Assembly (NCBI GenBank): GCA_963556145.1
Contig: OY744461.1
Location: 5,082,891 to 5,146,890, forward strand
Direction: 5' to 3'
Origin: Hygrocybe punicea
Taxonomy: Eukaryota; Basidiomycota; Agaricomycetes; Agaricales; Hygrophoraceae
DNA: 64,000 bases
The notes beneath the pieces were generated by a model. The model saw only the letters and a list, made by a program, of their open reading frames with translations. It was not told where the DNA came from and made no database searches. This document shows positions 11,701 through 22,985 of this stretch, piece by piece. The position numbers and the translations under genes are program-made. Position 1 is the first letter of the stretch, and each line of letters starts with the position of its first letter.

Positions 11701-12106
11701 TAAGCATAAAGCAAAAATAAATTCGACAGGGTAGATTAGATTGTGGAATAAAACCACAAAAGATATTGCAGAGGCGAAATTTTGCCCTAGACAAAGTTGA
11801 AAGATCATCCAATAAATTGAATACATGGACGAACGATTGGAAATTCTTGTTTTGTATACCCATTTCTTGGATAAATTCACGTTTTGTGAATTTTGAAATT
11901 GAAACACCCAGTTTTGGGGCAAGACTGAGCGATTTTAAAGCAGTATGACTAGATACCTCAGAACTGGATTGGTTAATATCAAACTTTTGATGATCATCGT
12001 TGACCGAATATCGTTTTGAGAGAGTAGTGAGAAAACGACCCCCGTATGAATGAAGACATAACAAAAAGATGAGGAGCAGACAAACAAAAATTTTGCAGGG
12101 GAGCAT
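8751..12106 (-). pseudogene. Helitron Rep (HUH endonuclease) N-terminal gene, decayed
   Basis: The product would be the replication-initiator half of a Helitron RepHel protein, which nicks single-stranded DNA. The best segment is 8853-10481. It holds NNPQLYPMMFPCLFPYGLGG, PTWFITFAPADINHP and the HUH motif in LTLHLHMLLWI. Upstream, 10623-10973 carries a Cys-rich patch (CAVCG, CHPC). 10955-12106 is the N-terminal part, with CEIC followed by His residues. Breaks: a frame change at about 10960-10973, a TGA at about 10620 (CLN-stop-GCTPKYA), a TGA at about 10519 (ARV-stop-HNKC; Helitron B has Gln there) and a TGA at 8850-8852 (GPK-stop-PNCLNDKG). The conserved stretch ends after EPNTG, so all helicase motifs are absent. 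A hydrophobic start (MLPCKIFVCLLLIFLLC) may not be the true N-terminus. Confidence 0.8.
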
Positions 12107-14054
12107 GGTGGGTGAAAATCAAGGCTGATTGATTATGACAAGATGAGCGGCATTTAAAAAAACAAAGGATAATTCAATTTCAGATGTAACAATTTGCTTA
12201 CAAATAGTAATCACGTGACATTGTGAACATTCAGATGCTGGAAACGGAAACGTTTTCTTTAATTTGTTAATGACTGGTTCTTTACCAGCTTCAGCACACG
12301 TTTGTAATCGATGTAATAATATGAGTGTCGAATCATTTTTAACAGAGAAAACTTGTTATTCTGAATCGCTCTCAATGTCCCAGGCAACACTGTCATAATT
12401 CAACAGATGTTTTCATTTGAAACCAATCTGGAGGACAACTAAATAACGTATTGCAAGTACTCTGCAATTTGACCAAAATATACTGGCCAAAATACTTTTT
12501 CCTTCTCGAGCAATCCAGCTTGCTTGTCGAAATCCATCAAGTTCTTGTTTCTCATGCTCACTCAGATTCACCTGTTTGGCTTGAACACAAGTGCACAATA
12601 ACATTGGATAGTTGCAGCCAAGTCAATTGCTTCAATCAAATCATAACATTGAGTGTCGGAGATAACAGACTAAGTTTATGGTTTTTGGAGATATCTGCAT
12701 CAAGGTGGTTTGAGAACTTGTGCCAAATTGAACAAGTTGTAAATGGGTGATCCAAGCAATTTCGTCAAATCACAAGTCCTGTGGAATATCTTATTTTATT
12801 ACGCTTGCTTAGAGAGTTGATTAGTGCAAAGAACATTGGATTGACTAAATGATTGCTGTCTTGAAAATAGAAGAATAGTTCTTTCGAAAAATGTGCATTA
12901 GAGAAATCTTCAGCAACAACTTAATTCAGGGGGATATTAACTTGACGAAACCATAGCTCCATATATCTAAACTTTATTCATATTGTTAAAAGTCAGGCAA
13001 AGTTCTTGAACTTGCCAGCTACGTGATGTGATATGGAACATCGCTTTCCCTTTTTTCCCAAGCTTCGGCAATTCATGCATTGATTAATGCCACAATGGTA
13101 TAATTTCCGAAAGTTTCGGAAAATTCAAATGCATTTTTACCTTGTGGATATATCAGGTTGAATGGACTTAATTTAAACATTTGTCATGCGAGAACATAAA
13201 TGTGTGTGAATGACCGGCAAGAACATTTGAATATTCAAGTGATCACGTGACCTTTGCGTCATAAAACTTGTAAGTTAGTCAACACGTTATACATGTGTTA
13301 GTGGAGGTATCTTGTTGATGGAGAACTTCCACGAGATGCATGCCTGGTTGTTGCTCATAGGGGAGATAGACCCCACCTCACTAAGGTGTAACTATGCACC
13401 GCAAACTCCACATTCGCTCGCCATTGTTGAAAATTTGATCAACAAATAAATAATTCATCCTTAAAGTAATCCATAGAACTCAGTATTAAACACCCTGGTT
13501 GCTTGATCCAAAGCGAAAATCAGACAGTTATTGCATTGCAAGTTGTTCTTTTAACAAAAATTCTGCAACTAAGCATAAATGAGGTTACATTCATAATTCC
13601 ATTGACTTTGGGATACAAAGAATTTGCAGTAACTTCTGAAGTTTTCAACATAACACATCGAAATCAGAGTTTAGGTACTGGAAATCATGTCCAAGACTTG
13701 GCCTTAAGAGGATAAAAATCAATGTTATTCTATGTCATTTATGATATGTCTGCCAAATAATGCAATGCTGACACCAGAATGCATGAACTAAAGTAGAGCT
13801 GGCTCAATAGCTATGACAAGGAAATGATAGATTCTTGTGGTTTCTTGACTGTGGGAAAGTATTTCCTTTTTGGCTCAAATTCCACGAGTCAGATTGCTTC
13901 ACAATGGACTATCATTTTTATTTCCCACAGTTAGAAATGATTTCACATGGCTTATCGAAATAAGTTCTCACGACTTGTAAAATCAGCGTTAGCGACAATT
14001 TTGTCATTGGTGGAAAACGACCTCATAAAACGATTCCCTTAACAGGACTCGTAA
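12107..14054 (-). other. Non-coding 5' region of Helitron A
   Basis: About 1.9 kb between the Rep start and the 5' terminus, closely matched by 44840-46847 in Helitron B. Small open frames on either strand (for example 12451-12750 and 13503-13715) are not conserved between the two copies as proteins and are treated as chance. Upstream control sequence of Rep presumably lies here. Confidence 0.55.
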
Positions 14055-14486
14055 TGGTTCCACGTATCATTACTTCTTAGGCATTAATCCAAACTCATCT
14101 GGTAAAAATGAAGCCACCAACATTGCTCAGCTGAAGGCCAGATTAGAAGGAGTTGACTACATATTCATTGATGAGGTTTCAATGATATCTTGCCATGACT
14201 TGTATAAAATCAGTGCCAAACTTGCTAAAGCAACAAACATTCATGACCTGCCATTTGGTGGGATAAACATGATATTTGCTGGAGACTTTGCACAATTGCC
14301 ACCAGTTGGAGGATCAGCATTGTATAGTGGAACAGTTGGCACACAAGCACATTCTGGATTAACACCATATGCTCAAGAAACCGCTGTTGGCAAAGCGCTT
14401 TGGCATCAAGTAACCACTGTTGTGATTCTTAGAGAAAACATGAGACAGAAGACTCAAACTGCTGAAGATGCAAAGTTCAGAACTGC
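14055..14486 (+). pseudogene. PIF1-type Helitron helicase, 5' fragment before the gypsy insertion
   Basis: The reading frame GSTYHYFLGINPNSSGK continues through Walker B (FIDEVSM, about 14164-14184), motif III (GDFAQLPPV, 14281-14307) and LRENMRQK. It ends at FRTA, where the gypsy LTR begins at 14487. The remainder resumes at 32204 (LVNMRYGKCTPND), so this is the front part of one gene split by the retrotransposon. The Walker A P-loop that should precede it is missing: the frame starts exactly at the 5' end of Helitron A, and nothing helicase-like lies left of that element. The ATPase is therefore dead as it stands. Confidence 0.8.
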
Positions 14487-15280
14487 TGTAGAGGGTCCTC
14501 GACCTTCTGAGGCCGTAACATCGATATCTAGCGAATCCGCTCGAACCCGACGTCTCTAGCAATCTACATTCGAACCCGACGCAACCTGATGCAACCCGAT
14601 GCATACCAACTAGCACGGCCGCTCACGTACCTGGTCGGTCTATCTCGTAAACTCGCGGAACTTCAAATATCAAAGATAGATCTCATCGGACTGGGATCCC
14701 GACATCGGACTTGCCTTATTCACGCCTAGCGTCTCCCTTATGGGGATATAGTAAAGTATATTGCATCTTTTACGGTTTTTTATATCTTCCACCCATTTTC
14801 CCTGTCATCGTCGCCTCGCAACGCTCTTCCTACTTCCGCATTTTTATTCTCCTTTGTCTCCTCTCATCGGCCAAGGACTCTCGTCCGAAACTAGGTACAG
14901 AAATTTGTAGTATAAAAACGGTGCCCAAGCGCCGTCTCAAAATAAGAAACCAGTTCCCCCGTTTCCTCTCTCTGAGAATTAGTCTCTCAGTAAAATCCAT
15001 CGCACATATTACTCGTCGGTTTCCTCGACGCTCTCCCCGTCCTTCTACCGTCCTAATCTCTACGTTTCTCGTCACCCGACACCCGACCCGCCGTACCCGA
15101 CATCGTCGGCTTCGTCGGCTTCGATCGGTCTCGATAGATTTCAGTAGTTTACTCGGCGGCTTCTTACCTTTTATATCCTATTATCTTACTGAAGCTTGTT
15201 AGACTATTCCTAGTCACTTCTACGCTGACCCCACAGGCTTAGGATTATTATTCCGCAGCCACCCCGACCTCGCCTTTACA
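14487..15280 (+). repeat. 5' LTR of the gypsy element
   Basis: 794 bp, TGTA...TACA ends. About eight differences from the 3' LTR by eye, nearly all transitions, that is about 1% divergence. The segment near 14915 has TATAAAAACGG, a plausible TATA box. Confidence 0.93.
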
Positions 15281-15304
15281 TCTGGAGCCCACCGCGAGGA
15301 ATAG
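15281..15304 (+). promoter_or_regulatory. Candidate primer-binding site region
   Basis: Two bases after the LTR comes TGGAGCCCACCGCGAGG, which begins with TGG as expected for pairing with a tRNA CCA end. The tRNA species was not assigned. Its position immediately after the LTR is the main evidence. Confidence 0.45.
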
Positions 15305-15775
15305 TCTAGCACCACCATAGCTTCCTCTTCCCGTATCCCTCCCTCTGACTGTCGTCTTCGAGATCTTCCTCGAAGAACTCTTCAACAAGAACTCTCTTTA
15401 GCCGCCTTCGACCCGACAATCGACGACGACTTCTTCCAGCTAGTACCCGACCACCTCGCTCGACATAACAACCTCCCGCTCGTCTCAGGGTCAAACACCC
15501 CCCTATATCTTTCATCCGACAGTCTCGAATCGGTCGATATACCGATAATTACCATCACACCCGACTCATCCGATCTCAGTTCGACACCAGCATCGCCTAC
15601 GTCCCCGACTTTGACCTCGTTAGAACCCCCGTCCACGTCTTCGCTCTCGACATCGAAAACTCCGTCATCGTCATCGTCTCCGTCTTCGCTCTCGACATCG
15701 AAAAATCCGTCATCGTCATCGTCCCCATCATCGTCATCGCCTACGCCGTCATCGTCCCCGTCATCGTCTTCGCCT

Positions 15776-18115
15776 ATGCCGTCATCGTCCACGTTACCCG
15801 ACCCGCTCATCGCACACCCGACAACCGCTTCATCGACATCTCAGCTCCTTCCACCCACAATGACTTCAACCTCTGGATCCTCAACCGCTCCCCACGTTAC
15901 CGCTCCCCATGTTACTCCACGACAAATGCCTGCTCGCGGTCACTCCACGGCCCCGACCTTCGACGGGAACCCGCTCAATTTAAACCGCTTCTTCGAAGAA
16001 GTCGAGATACTTGCTGCCGATGCCGCTCTCGACGACGCAGGACGCATTAAGCATAGTCTGCGCTACGCGTCGCTTAGCGACTACGAGCTTTGGGCAAGTT
16101 TACCTAGCGCGACCGGCATCGATTATGCCGCATTCAAAAGGAGCGTACTCGTGCTATACCCGGGCACGGAAGACGATCACCGGTACGCTATGGCGGATCT
16201 CGACCGTCTTACGCACACCCAAACCGCTTATGGTATCCGTACCCGCGCCGAACTTGGCGAATATTACCGCGAGTTCATTCGGATCTCGGGATTCCTCTTA
16301 GACAAGGGTCGAATCTCTCCTCGAGAACACAACATCGCATACGAGAACGGCTTCCATGTCGAGCTTAAAAAGGACATCAAAACCCGTCTGCAGTACCAAA
16401 AACCGAACCATTTCCATAGCGACCCTTACGACTTCCAGGACTTCCACAATTGCGCCCACTTCCTGCTGGCCGGAACCGCGGCCGAACCGTCCACCGTCTC
16501 TCGTCTATCGTCAACGTCGCCTGCCGCCATCCGGTACTCGACTCCAATAGAACCCGCCACCCGCTACCCGCCACCCACTCGCTATGACCCGGTCATTCCT
16601 AAAGCAGAACCGGTCGAACCTAACGTATCCGACCTATTTCGTCTCGTTTCGCAACAACTCGCCATCCTCACGCAAGCCCTCACCGAACGCAACAACCCCC
16701 CAAAGCCGTGTGCAAATAGGGCCGAGCCGACCACCGCGGGACAGGGTTTCACCAACTTCAACTGCCTCTTTTGCGACGACCCGTTCCATCGTATACGCGA
16801 TTGTCCCATCTGCGAGCAGTACACTCGAGACGGAATATGCCGCAAGAACGAGCATGGCCGCATCGTGTTGCCTAACGGAATGTATCTTCCAAAGGCTATC
16901 GTCGGCAAAAATATGAGGGAACACTTCGACGCGTGGCACGCACAGAACCCCGGCAACCGCGCTCCCCCTGCCTGCAACCCCACAGAACCGTTCCAACGCG
17001 ACCCGCCGCCTCATGTCAAAGCTAACTTCGTCTCCGCCGTCGAAGTACCCACCTACGAACCAGAGGCCACTACCGAGTACGCCGACATCTTTCAGTCCAC
17101 GACGTCCGACATCGACAACGACAACGAACAGATTAAGGTTCTGGAAGCCGAAGTGCAGCGGCTTCGTAAACGGGTTAGATTCGACAGTGTAGAGATCCCA
17201 TCGAAGGCGAAAGGCAAGTCTAGAGAAACGTTTCCCAATCTGCCCACCACTTCCACGTCTGTCCCCGCCCAGAAACCCGCCGAGAAAACGGCCAGACCTA
17301 TCAACGAGCAGCCGATCACCATAGTCCCACCTTCGAACACGTGGCCGACGGAGCCGACCGCCTTCGTGCCGCGCACTCCCCAGAACCTTCCCGCATCGCA
17401 CCCCCAGTACCGCTACCAAGCCCCCATCGAAGATCCCGGTATCGCCAAATCCGTCATCGACCGCGCGCTCAATTCTCAAGTCTGCATTTCGCAGCGAGAA
17501 CTTTTAGCCATGTTGTCCGACGCCCGCCGTCACATGAAGGACCTCACTACGTCGAAAAAGGTCACCGCCGAAAGTAACAACGTCGAGGTTTTCCATTTTC
17601 ACGCACCCGAAATCCCCACTCGCGCTTGTCAACACTGTCAGGAAAACGTCCCGCTCGTCGTCGGCCGCGACTCAGTCCCTCTCCGTGCGGTCTACCCGCT
17701 CATCAACGGCAAATTCGTATTCGAGTGCGTCCTTGACAACGGTTCCATGATCATCGGCATGCGACGCGATATTTGGGAGAAACTCGGTTACGGCCTCCAA
17801 AATATGAAGATGCGGATGCAGTCGGCAAATAAAAGCGACAACGACACCCTCGGCCGGATCGCCAACCTAAAATTCACTTTTGGCGACGTCGATCTTTTCC
17901 TCCAAGTCCAAGTCGTCGACGACGCCCCCTACGAGATCCTCATCGGCCGCCCGTTCTTCATGCTTTCCGAAGCCCTTATGAAGGATTATAAAAACGGAGA
18001 ACAACAAGTCATGATCACGGATCCAAACACCGGCGCCGTCGTCACCTTGCCCACCATCGAGCACAACCAAAAGAACCGACAAGAGCGGTCCGACACCGGA
18101 AAGCCAGATTTTTAG
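15776..18115 (+). CDS. Gag and aspartic protease of the gypsy element
   Basis: The polyprotein packages element RNA and cleaves itself. The frame is open from 15305 with no ATG until 15776, so the start is uncertain and may lie upstream at a non-ATG codon. Its first part is a Ser/Pro-rich tract. A gag-like helical region follows (about 15960-16480). A CCHC zinc knuckle, C-X2-C-X4-H-X4-C (CLFCDDPFHRIRDC), lies at about 16760-16803. A coiled-coil segment (VLEAEVQRLRKRV) sits near 17145. The retropepsin domain at about 17640-17990 has the active-site Asp in LDNGSM (17735) rather than the usual D-S/T-G, and the flap and exit strand ILIGRPFF. The frame ends at TAG 18113-18115, with pol in the -1 frame. 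No internal stop: this is the best-preserved element gene here. Confidence 0.9.
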   Translation: MPSSSTLPDPLIAHPTTASSTSQLLPPTMTSTSGSSTAPHVTAPHVTPRQMPARGHSTAPTFDGNPLNLNRFFEEVEILAADAALDDAGRIKHSLRYASLSDYELWASLPSATGIDYAAFKRSVLVLYPGTEDDHRYAMADLDRLTHTQTAYGIRTRAELGEYYREFIRISGFLLDKGRISPREHNIAYENGFHVELKKDIKTRLQYQKPNHFHSDPYDFQDFHNCAHFLLAGTAAEPSTVSRLSSTSPAAIRYSTPIEPATRYPPPTRYDPVIPKAEPVEPNVSDLFRLVSQQLAILTQALTERNNPPKPCANRAEPTTAGQGFTNFNCLFCDDPFHRIRDCPICEQYTRDGICRKNEHGRIVLPNGMYLPKAIVGKNMREHFDAWHAQNPGNRAPPACNPTEPFQRDPPPHVKANFVSAVEVPTYEPEATTEYADIFQSTTSDIDNDNEQIKVLEAEVQRLRKRVRFDSVEIPSKAKGKSRETFPNLPTTSTSVPAQKPAEKTARPINEQPITIVPPSNTWPTEPTAFVPRTPQNLPASHPQYRYQAPIEDPGIAKSVIDRALNSQVCISQRELLAMLSDARRHMKDLTTSKKVTAESNNVEVFHFHAPEIPTRACQHCQENVPLVVGRDSVPLRAVYPLINGKFVFECVLDNGSMIIGMRRDIWEKLGYGLQNMKMRMQSANKSDNDTLGRIANLKFTFGDVDLFLQVQVVDDAPYEILIGRPFFMLSEALMKDYKNGEQQVMITDPNTGAVVTLPTIEHNQKNRQERSDTGKPDF
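18107..18115 (+). promoter_or_regulatory. Candidate -1 frameshift site between gag-pro and pol
   Basis: The gag-pro frame ends GAT TTT TAG. A run of five T immediately before the stop lets the ribosome slip back one base into a frame that is open on both sides (KARFLEVEDPEIPLG) and leads into pol. It is not a textbook X-XXY-YYZ heptamer. No pseudoknot was tested. Confidence 0.4.
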
Positions 18116-18117
18116 AA

Positions 18118-18440
18118 GTCGAGGACCCGGAGATACCTCTCGGAAAGGACGCACCGGGAGATGAGAAGCCGCCACTCGATAGCGACCACACCTATACCAC
18201 GAACTATGCTTCCCTTTTGCCGTTTCCCCTAGAAGAGGACTTATGTTTTTCTATCGATTTAGATTTCTCTTCGTCTCAGCCTCAGACTGCCGCCCAGTAC
18301 ATTTCATTGTTGACCGATGTACAAAATCAGCTACGTACTACCGATACCCTTCCTTCGTCTTGTTCCGTCTCCGCTCCTGCGTCACATATTTCTTCTTCGA
18401 ATATTTGTAACAAAGCCTCTACTGAACACGCTACTTATAT
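18118..18440 (+). pseudogene. Pol N-terminal segment before the foldback insertion
   Basis: Open in the -1 frame relative to gag: VEDPEIPLGKDAPGDEK, then LPFPLEEDLCFSIDLDFSS and on to EHATYI, where the foldback element enters. Removing the element and one copy of its target duplication (7,869 bp, a multiple of three) continues the same frame into SYTTPPTRDLKG on the far side. This shows that pol was one frame before the insertion. It is a linker region without a known domain. Confidence 0.75.
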
Positions 18441-18499
18441 CAGTAGACCCAGTCATTTTGGTTAACCCAATCGCAGATATAGTTGCAAAAGGTAGGTAC

Positions 18500-20100
18500 A
18501 CATAGCGCAGTTGCTTGCTGGGGGGGTAGGTTAACCCAAGAGACAGCTCTTGCTGGGGAAATGTGGGGTGGTAGGTTGACCCAGGTACAGCTCTTGCTGG
18601 TCAAGGGTGGCAGGGTGGGTCAACCCAGTGTCAGCTCTGCCATGGGGTAGGTTAACCCAGGACAGCTATTCTGGGAAGGTTGGGTTGACCCAGGTCCAGC
18701 TGTGCAAGCAACGTGGGTTGACCTGGGTTGACCGTGGACCAGCTCTTGCTGCAGGCTTGGGTTGACCTGGGTCCAGCTGTTGCTGCAGCACTGGGTTGAC
18801 CCAGGCCCAGCACTTCCTGCAGGGTGGGGTGGCTGGGGTCCAGGTATTGCTGCAGCACCGGGTTTACCAGGGTTCAGCTATTGCTGCAGCACTGGGTTGA
18901 CCGGGGTCCAGATATTGCTGTGGCACCAGGTTGACCCAGATCCAGCACTCGCTGCAGGGCTGGGGTTGACTGGGGTCTAGATATTGCTGCAGCACTGGGT
19001 TGACCTTGGTCCAGCACTTGCTGCAGCACTGGGTTGACCGGGGTCCAGCACTTGCTGCAGCACTGGGTTGACCAGGGTTCAGCTATTGCTGCAGCACTGG
19101 GTTGACCAGGGTCCAGCACTTGCTGCAGCACTGGGTTGACCAGGGTTCAGCTATTGCTGCAGCACCAGGTTGACTGGGGTCCAGCACTTGCTGCGGGGGT
19201 TGGGTTGACCCAGGTCTGGCTCTTCCTGCAGGCTTGGGTTGACCTGGGTCCAGGTATTGCTGCAGCACTGGGTTGACCGGGGTCCAGATATTGCTGCAAC
19301 ACCGGGTTGACCTGGATCCAGCACTCGCTGCAGGGCTGGGGTTGACCCAGGTCCAGCTCTTCCTGCAGGCTTGGGTTGACCTGGGTCCAGCTATTGCTGC
19401 AGCACCAGGTTGACCGGGGTCCAGATATTGCTGCAGCACTGGGTTGACCTGGGTCCAGCACTTGCTGCAGCACTGGGTTGACCTGGGTCCAGCACTTGCT
19501 GCAGCACTGGGTTGACCAGGGTCCAGCACTTGCTGCAGCACAGGGTTGACCTGGGTCCAGCTATTGCTGCTGCACCGGGTTGACCGGGGTCCAGATATTG
19601 CTGCAGCACTGGGTTGACCCAGATCCAGCACTCGCTGCCGGGCTGGGGTTGACCAGGGTCTAGATATTGCTGCAGCACCAGGTTGACCGGGGTCCAGCAC
19701 TTGCTGCGGGGCTTGGGTTGACCCAGGTCCCACTCTTCCTGCAGGCTTGGGTTGACCGGGCTCCAGCTATTGCTGCAGCACTGGGTTGACCTGGGTCCAG
19801 CACTTGCTGCAGGGCTTGTGTTGACCAGGGTCCAGCTCTTGCTGCAGCACTTTGTTGACCCACATCCAGCACTCACTGTAGGGTAGGTTGATTGGGGTCC
19901 AGCCTGTCCTGTAGCATTGCATTGACCCCAGACCCACCCATGTCGCAGGTTTGGATTCATGAGGGTCTGGCCATTGCTCCAGCATTGGGTTGACATGGCC
20001 CTGCTCTTGCTGCAGAATAAGGTTGACCCTGGCCCAGCTCTCACTGCAGGATTAGGTTGACCAGGAGCCCGCTTTTGCTTTGACATGGGCCCAGCCACAT
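18500..20100. repeat. 34-bp satellite, left arm
   Basis: Unit GGTTGACCNGGGTCCAGCAC followed by TTGCTGCAGCACTG, measured as 34 bp between successive GGGTTG anchors (for example 19031 and 19065). About 45 units are present, increasingly diverged toward 18500 and 20100. Because 34 is not divisible by three and no unit frame contains a stop, long frames appear on the minus strand. The right arm (24290-26240) holds the inverted counterpart. Confidence 0.9.
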
Positions 20101-20123
20101 CCCACTCTGCCTGCATGTATTTA

Positions 20124-20935
20124 CAGCTGTTTTTAATGATCTTGGCACTTTTTGAAAACTTTTGATTAAAAGAAATGATATGGACTTAGTGAAAATTTCT
20201 GTGCTCTACCTAGTATCTCATGAAATACTACATGGATTAACATGGTTATAGAGGGAAAGTTGTACTGTTTCTTAAGGGCTATCCACTTCTATAATTACAT
20301 TTGGACAATATTTAGTATTTGGTGACTTGTAGATGAAACAAAAGGTAAACCAGTACTTATTGACACCCAAAATGACATTGTCAAATTATGGCATCAAATG
20401 AGCTCCTATGAAAAAGATTGTAGAGAGAAAATTGTTCACTTTTTCAAGGGCTAAAAGTACATATACCGTGTTTTTCTTTATTTTTGTCCTTTGAGCTTGT
20501 AATCATGATTCTTGTGGCATTTCAAGTGTAACATGGACAAACATAGCACAAATGAAATATTGCCTCAAAGGACAAAAATAAAGAAAAACACGGTATATGT
20601 ACTTTTAGCCCTTGAAAAAGTGAACAATTTTCTCTCTACAATCTTTTTCATAGGAGCTCATTTGATGCCATAATTTGACAATGTCATTTTGGGTGTCAAT
20701 AAGTACTGGTTTACCTTTTGTTTCATCTACAAGTCACCAAATACTAAATATTGTCCAAATGTAATTATAGAAGTGGATAGCCCTTAAGAAACAGTACAAC
20801 TTTCCCTCTATAACCATGTTAATCCATGTAGTATTTCATGAGATACTAGGTAGAGCACAGAAATTTTCACTAAGTCCATATCATTTCTTTTAATCAAAAG
20901 TTTTCAAAAAGTGCCAAGATCATTAAAAACGGCTG
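20124..20935. mobile_element. 812-bp TA-flanked foldback MITE
   Basis: CAGCTGTTTTTAATGATC at the left end is mirrored by GATCATTAAAAACGGCTG at the right, and inverted repeats of about 380 bp meet near 20,530. TA flanks both ends (20122-20123 and 20936-20937). The right arm of the host element preserves the empty site (TATTTAATGTTGAC on the complementary strand near 24250), which proves the insertion and its TA target. This is typical of Tc1/mariner-type MITEs. A truncated relative lies at 37629-38312. Confidence 0.9.
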
Positions 20936-20937
20936 TA

Positions 20938-21344
20938 ATGTTGACAACATTGACAGAGCTCACAACAGCTCAAACCAATATTTATTCAGAACCTGCCATA
21001 TATATAAAGTAATCAAAATGTTTCAATCTGTACTTCACATAAATGTACGATGTAATATAATTTGAATGCAATTATTAACAGCACAGGGAATAGCAAAATT
21101 ACACAATTATTATTTTGACACTGCACAATATCTTACTTTTACTATCAGCCATCAGCCATTACAGGAGCTACTTATCCCCAATGCCAATCTATGGCAAAAC
21201 CAGAAATTACCCCACTTGGAATATTGTGCTTTTCTATTTAATATTGCTCAATTCTCTATTGGAATCAATATATATAACCTTACTATTACTTAAAATAGAC
21301 ACATACATTTAATGATTATTAAAATACATAATTAAATAGTAAAG
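20938..21344. other. AT-rich segment of the left arm
   Basis: AT-rich sequence inverted relative to 23880-24240 (shared words around CCAATATTTATTCAG and GTGGGGTAATTTCTGG). No gene is supported. Confidence 0.5.
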
Positions 21345-21660
21345 GGCAGGAGGCAGGTGAGAGGAAGGTGGGTGTGGACTGGGAGGAAGGGTGTGGGTGT
21401 GGGAGGAAGGTGGGTGTGGGTGTGGGAGGAAGGTGGGTGTGGAGTGGGAGGAAGGTGGGTGTGGAGTGGGAGGAAGGTGGGAGTGGGAGTGGAGGAAGGT
21501 GGGAGTGGGAGAAGGGAGTGGGAGTGGGAGAAGTGGGAAGGTGGGAAGGCAGGAGGCAAGGGCAGCAGGGAGAGGGAGAGGGAGAGGGAGAGGGAGAGGG
21601 AGAGGGAGGAGGAGAGGGAGGAGGAGTGGGAGGAGGAGTGGGCGGAGAGTGGGATGTACG
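21345..21660. repeat. GGAAGGTGGGTGTGG and GAGAGG microsatellites
   Basis: Tandem GGTGGGTGTGGGAGGAA words to about 21540, then GGGAGA repeats to about 21630. The right arm has the complement at about 23625-23870 (CCCACACCCA, CCCTCC). Confidence 0.85.
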
Positions 21661-22419
21661 TACCCGTTGCGTTCCCCTCGTCCTCGTCGTCTTCGTCTAC
21701 GTCTCCGTCGTCCCCGTCCCCGCCGTCCCCGTCCCCGTCGTCCCCGTCCCCATCGTCCCCGTCTCCGCGTTCCGGTCCCTGTCGTTCCCGTTCCCGTCGT
21801 TCCCCTCGTCGTCGTCATCGTCCTCGTTGTCGTCGTCATCCCCCGTAGTCCTCGTCGTCCGCTGGATCGTCGTCGTCGTCTCCCTCGTCCTGTCGTCTCC
21901 GTCGTCCTGTTGTCCTCTCGCTGGCCGTCTCCGTCCCGTCGTCGTCCCCTGGCTGGCCGTCTCTGCCCTCGTCGTCTCTGTCCTCGTCGTTGCCGCTGTG
22001 GTTGTCTCGGACGTCTGTCTCGGTCGTTGGCGCATCCTCGTACCCGGCCTCGCGGCCTCGTTTCCGTGGCCGTTTTCATCGGCATCCGTTCTGTTTGCTG
22101 GGGTGGCCGTGGCGTTGTTTTCTGGGCTGGTGTTGGGTTCGCCTGTGTTTGTCGTGGGTGTAGCTGCAATCATTATAAACATTAGCATACAACTCACAAA
22201 AAATTCAAAAAAGACATTACCTTGGGTGCTCTTCTGCACCCGTTTCCTGTTGTTGACGCGTTCCTGTTGTTGACGCGTTGTTGAAAACGAGTCGTTTGAA
22301 GTCGCGTGAAAGCCAACCGGCAGTTGCCGATTTCCCAAACGGGTTCGAGTTGCCAAACATGGATGTGTGGCTGAAGCTTTTGAATCTTCTGGCATGCACA
22401 ACAATGCATGCATACCCAA
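21660..22419 (-). CDS. Low-complexity open frame in left arm
   Basis: Function unknown. The minus-strand frame from about 22419 reads ATRTRLGNRQLPVGF, then an Arg/Gln-rich stretch. A possible intron (GTAATGTC...GATTGCAG) precedes a long Thr/Gly/Arg/Asp segment with TGTGTTGTG repeats that ends at an AACGG/GTACGTACAT junction. The right arm has a counterpart with the same ATRTRLGNRQ word and the same splice-like positions, so the gene architecture is duplicated by the palindrome. Composition is driven by GACGAC/GGGACG repeats, so coding is uncertain. Confidence 0.3.
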
Positions 22420-22985
22420 AGTCAGATCCTCAAAAGATGTAAATATAGTATACCTACCCTCATGTCAAATTTTGTATTTTATTCGGCCCTGCGTAAAGAG
22501 CTATTCACCATTTATTCCATTCCTCTGCCAGAATTGGACCCTTAATGATCTAACTTTGTCTTAAAAATCTGAAATTAATCTAAGGAGTACTTGAAGAAGT
22601 ACTCATTGTGGTACACATAAGTGCCTGATTGTTGGTGGACCAGGACCTTTGTTGCAGCCAAGCAAATGCACAGAATTGTGCATTGTGGCTGACCCATCAA
22701 CCGAGTCCAAACTTCAGCTTTACTCTGAACCTTTCATTTCTTGGCTACAACAGATTTCTGGGACCACCAAGTGCCAGGCACTGATCATCAATACAATAGA
22801 TACTTTACATAGTAGTTTCACAATTATTTTCATATTTTTCAGAGCAATATTGGTAAAGTTGCACTTTAAGGGCCTGAAATTGGCAGGGAGGTATCAATGA
22901 ATCATAAATATCTCTCTATGTAGGCCATAATAAAATACAAAATTTGGGGAGGATGTAGTTATAGGCTACTTCTATCCCCTCATGG
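22420..22985. other. Central spacer of the foldback element
   Basis: Imperfect inverted similarity continues inward (AAATTTTGTATTTTATT near 22470 and AATAAAATACAAAATTTGG near 22930; CTGCCAGAATTGGACCCTTAA near 22525 and its inverse near 22875). The loop proper is about 200 bp around 22,720 and has no coding features. Confidence 0.6.

Larger units (their letters stand above)
8710..14054 (-). mobile_element. Helitron A, non-autonomous copy with decayed Rep gene
   Basis: This is a rolling-circle transposon read on the minus strand. The 5' end at about 14054 is TTACGAGTCCTGTTAAGGG, which can form a terminal hairpin. The 3' end at about 8710 has the hairpin GCCAGTGCTGCGCATGGC followed by ATGAACGAGTTC. 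The Rep gene stops just after the segment TFVEPNTG and runs straight into the 3' terminus, so the helicase half is missing. The insertion is in the coding sequence of a plus-strand helicase: GSTYHYFLGINP follows directly at 14055. Helitron B (34432-46847) is the same family and shares both termini. Confidence 0.7.

Noticed and set aside
12451..13715. Plus-strand frames in the 5' region of Helitron A
   Set aside because: The matching region of Helitron B does not keep them as proteins, and substitutions fall without codon bias.
16377..17479. Minus-strand frames of 60-280 codons across gag-pro
   Set aside because: They are antisense shadows caused by high GC and codon bias of the retrotransposon; the plus strand carries the gag zinc knuckle and protease.
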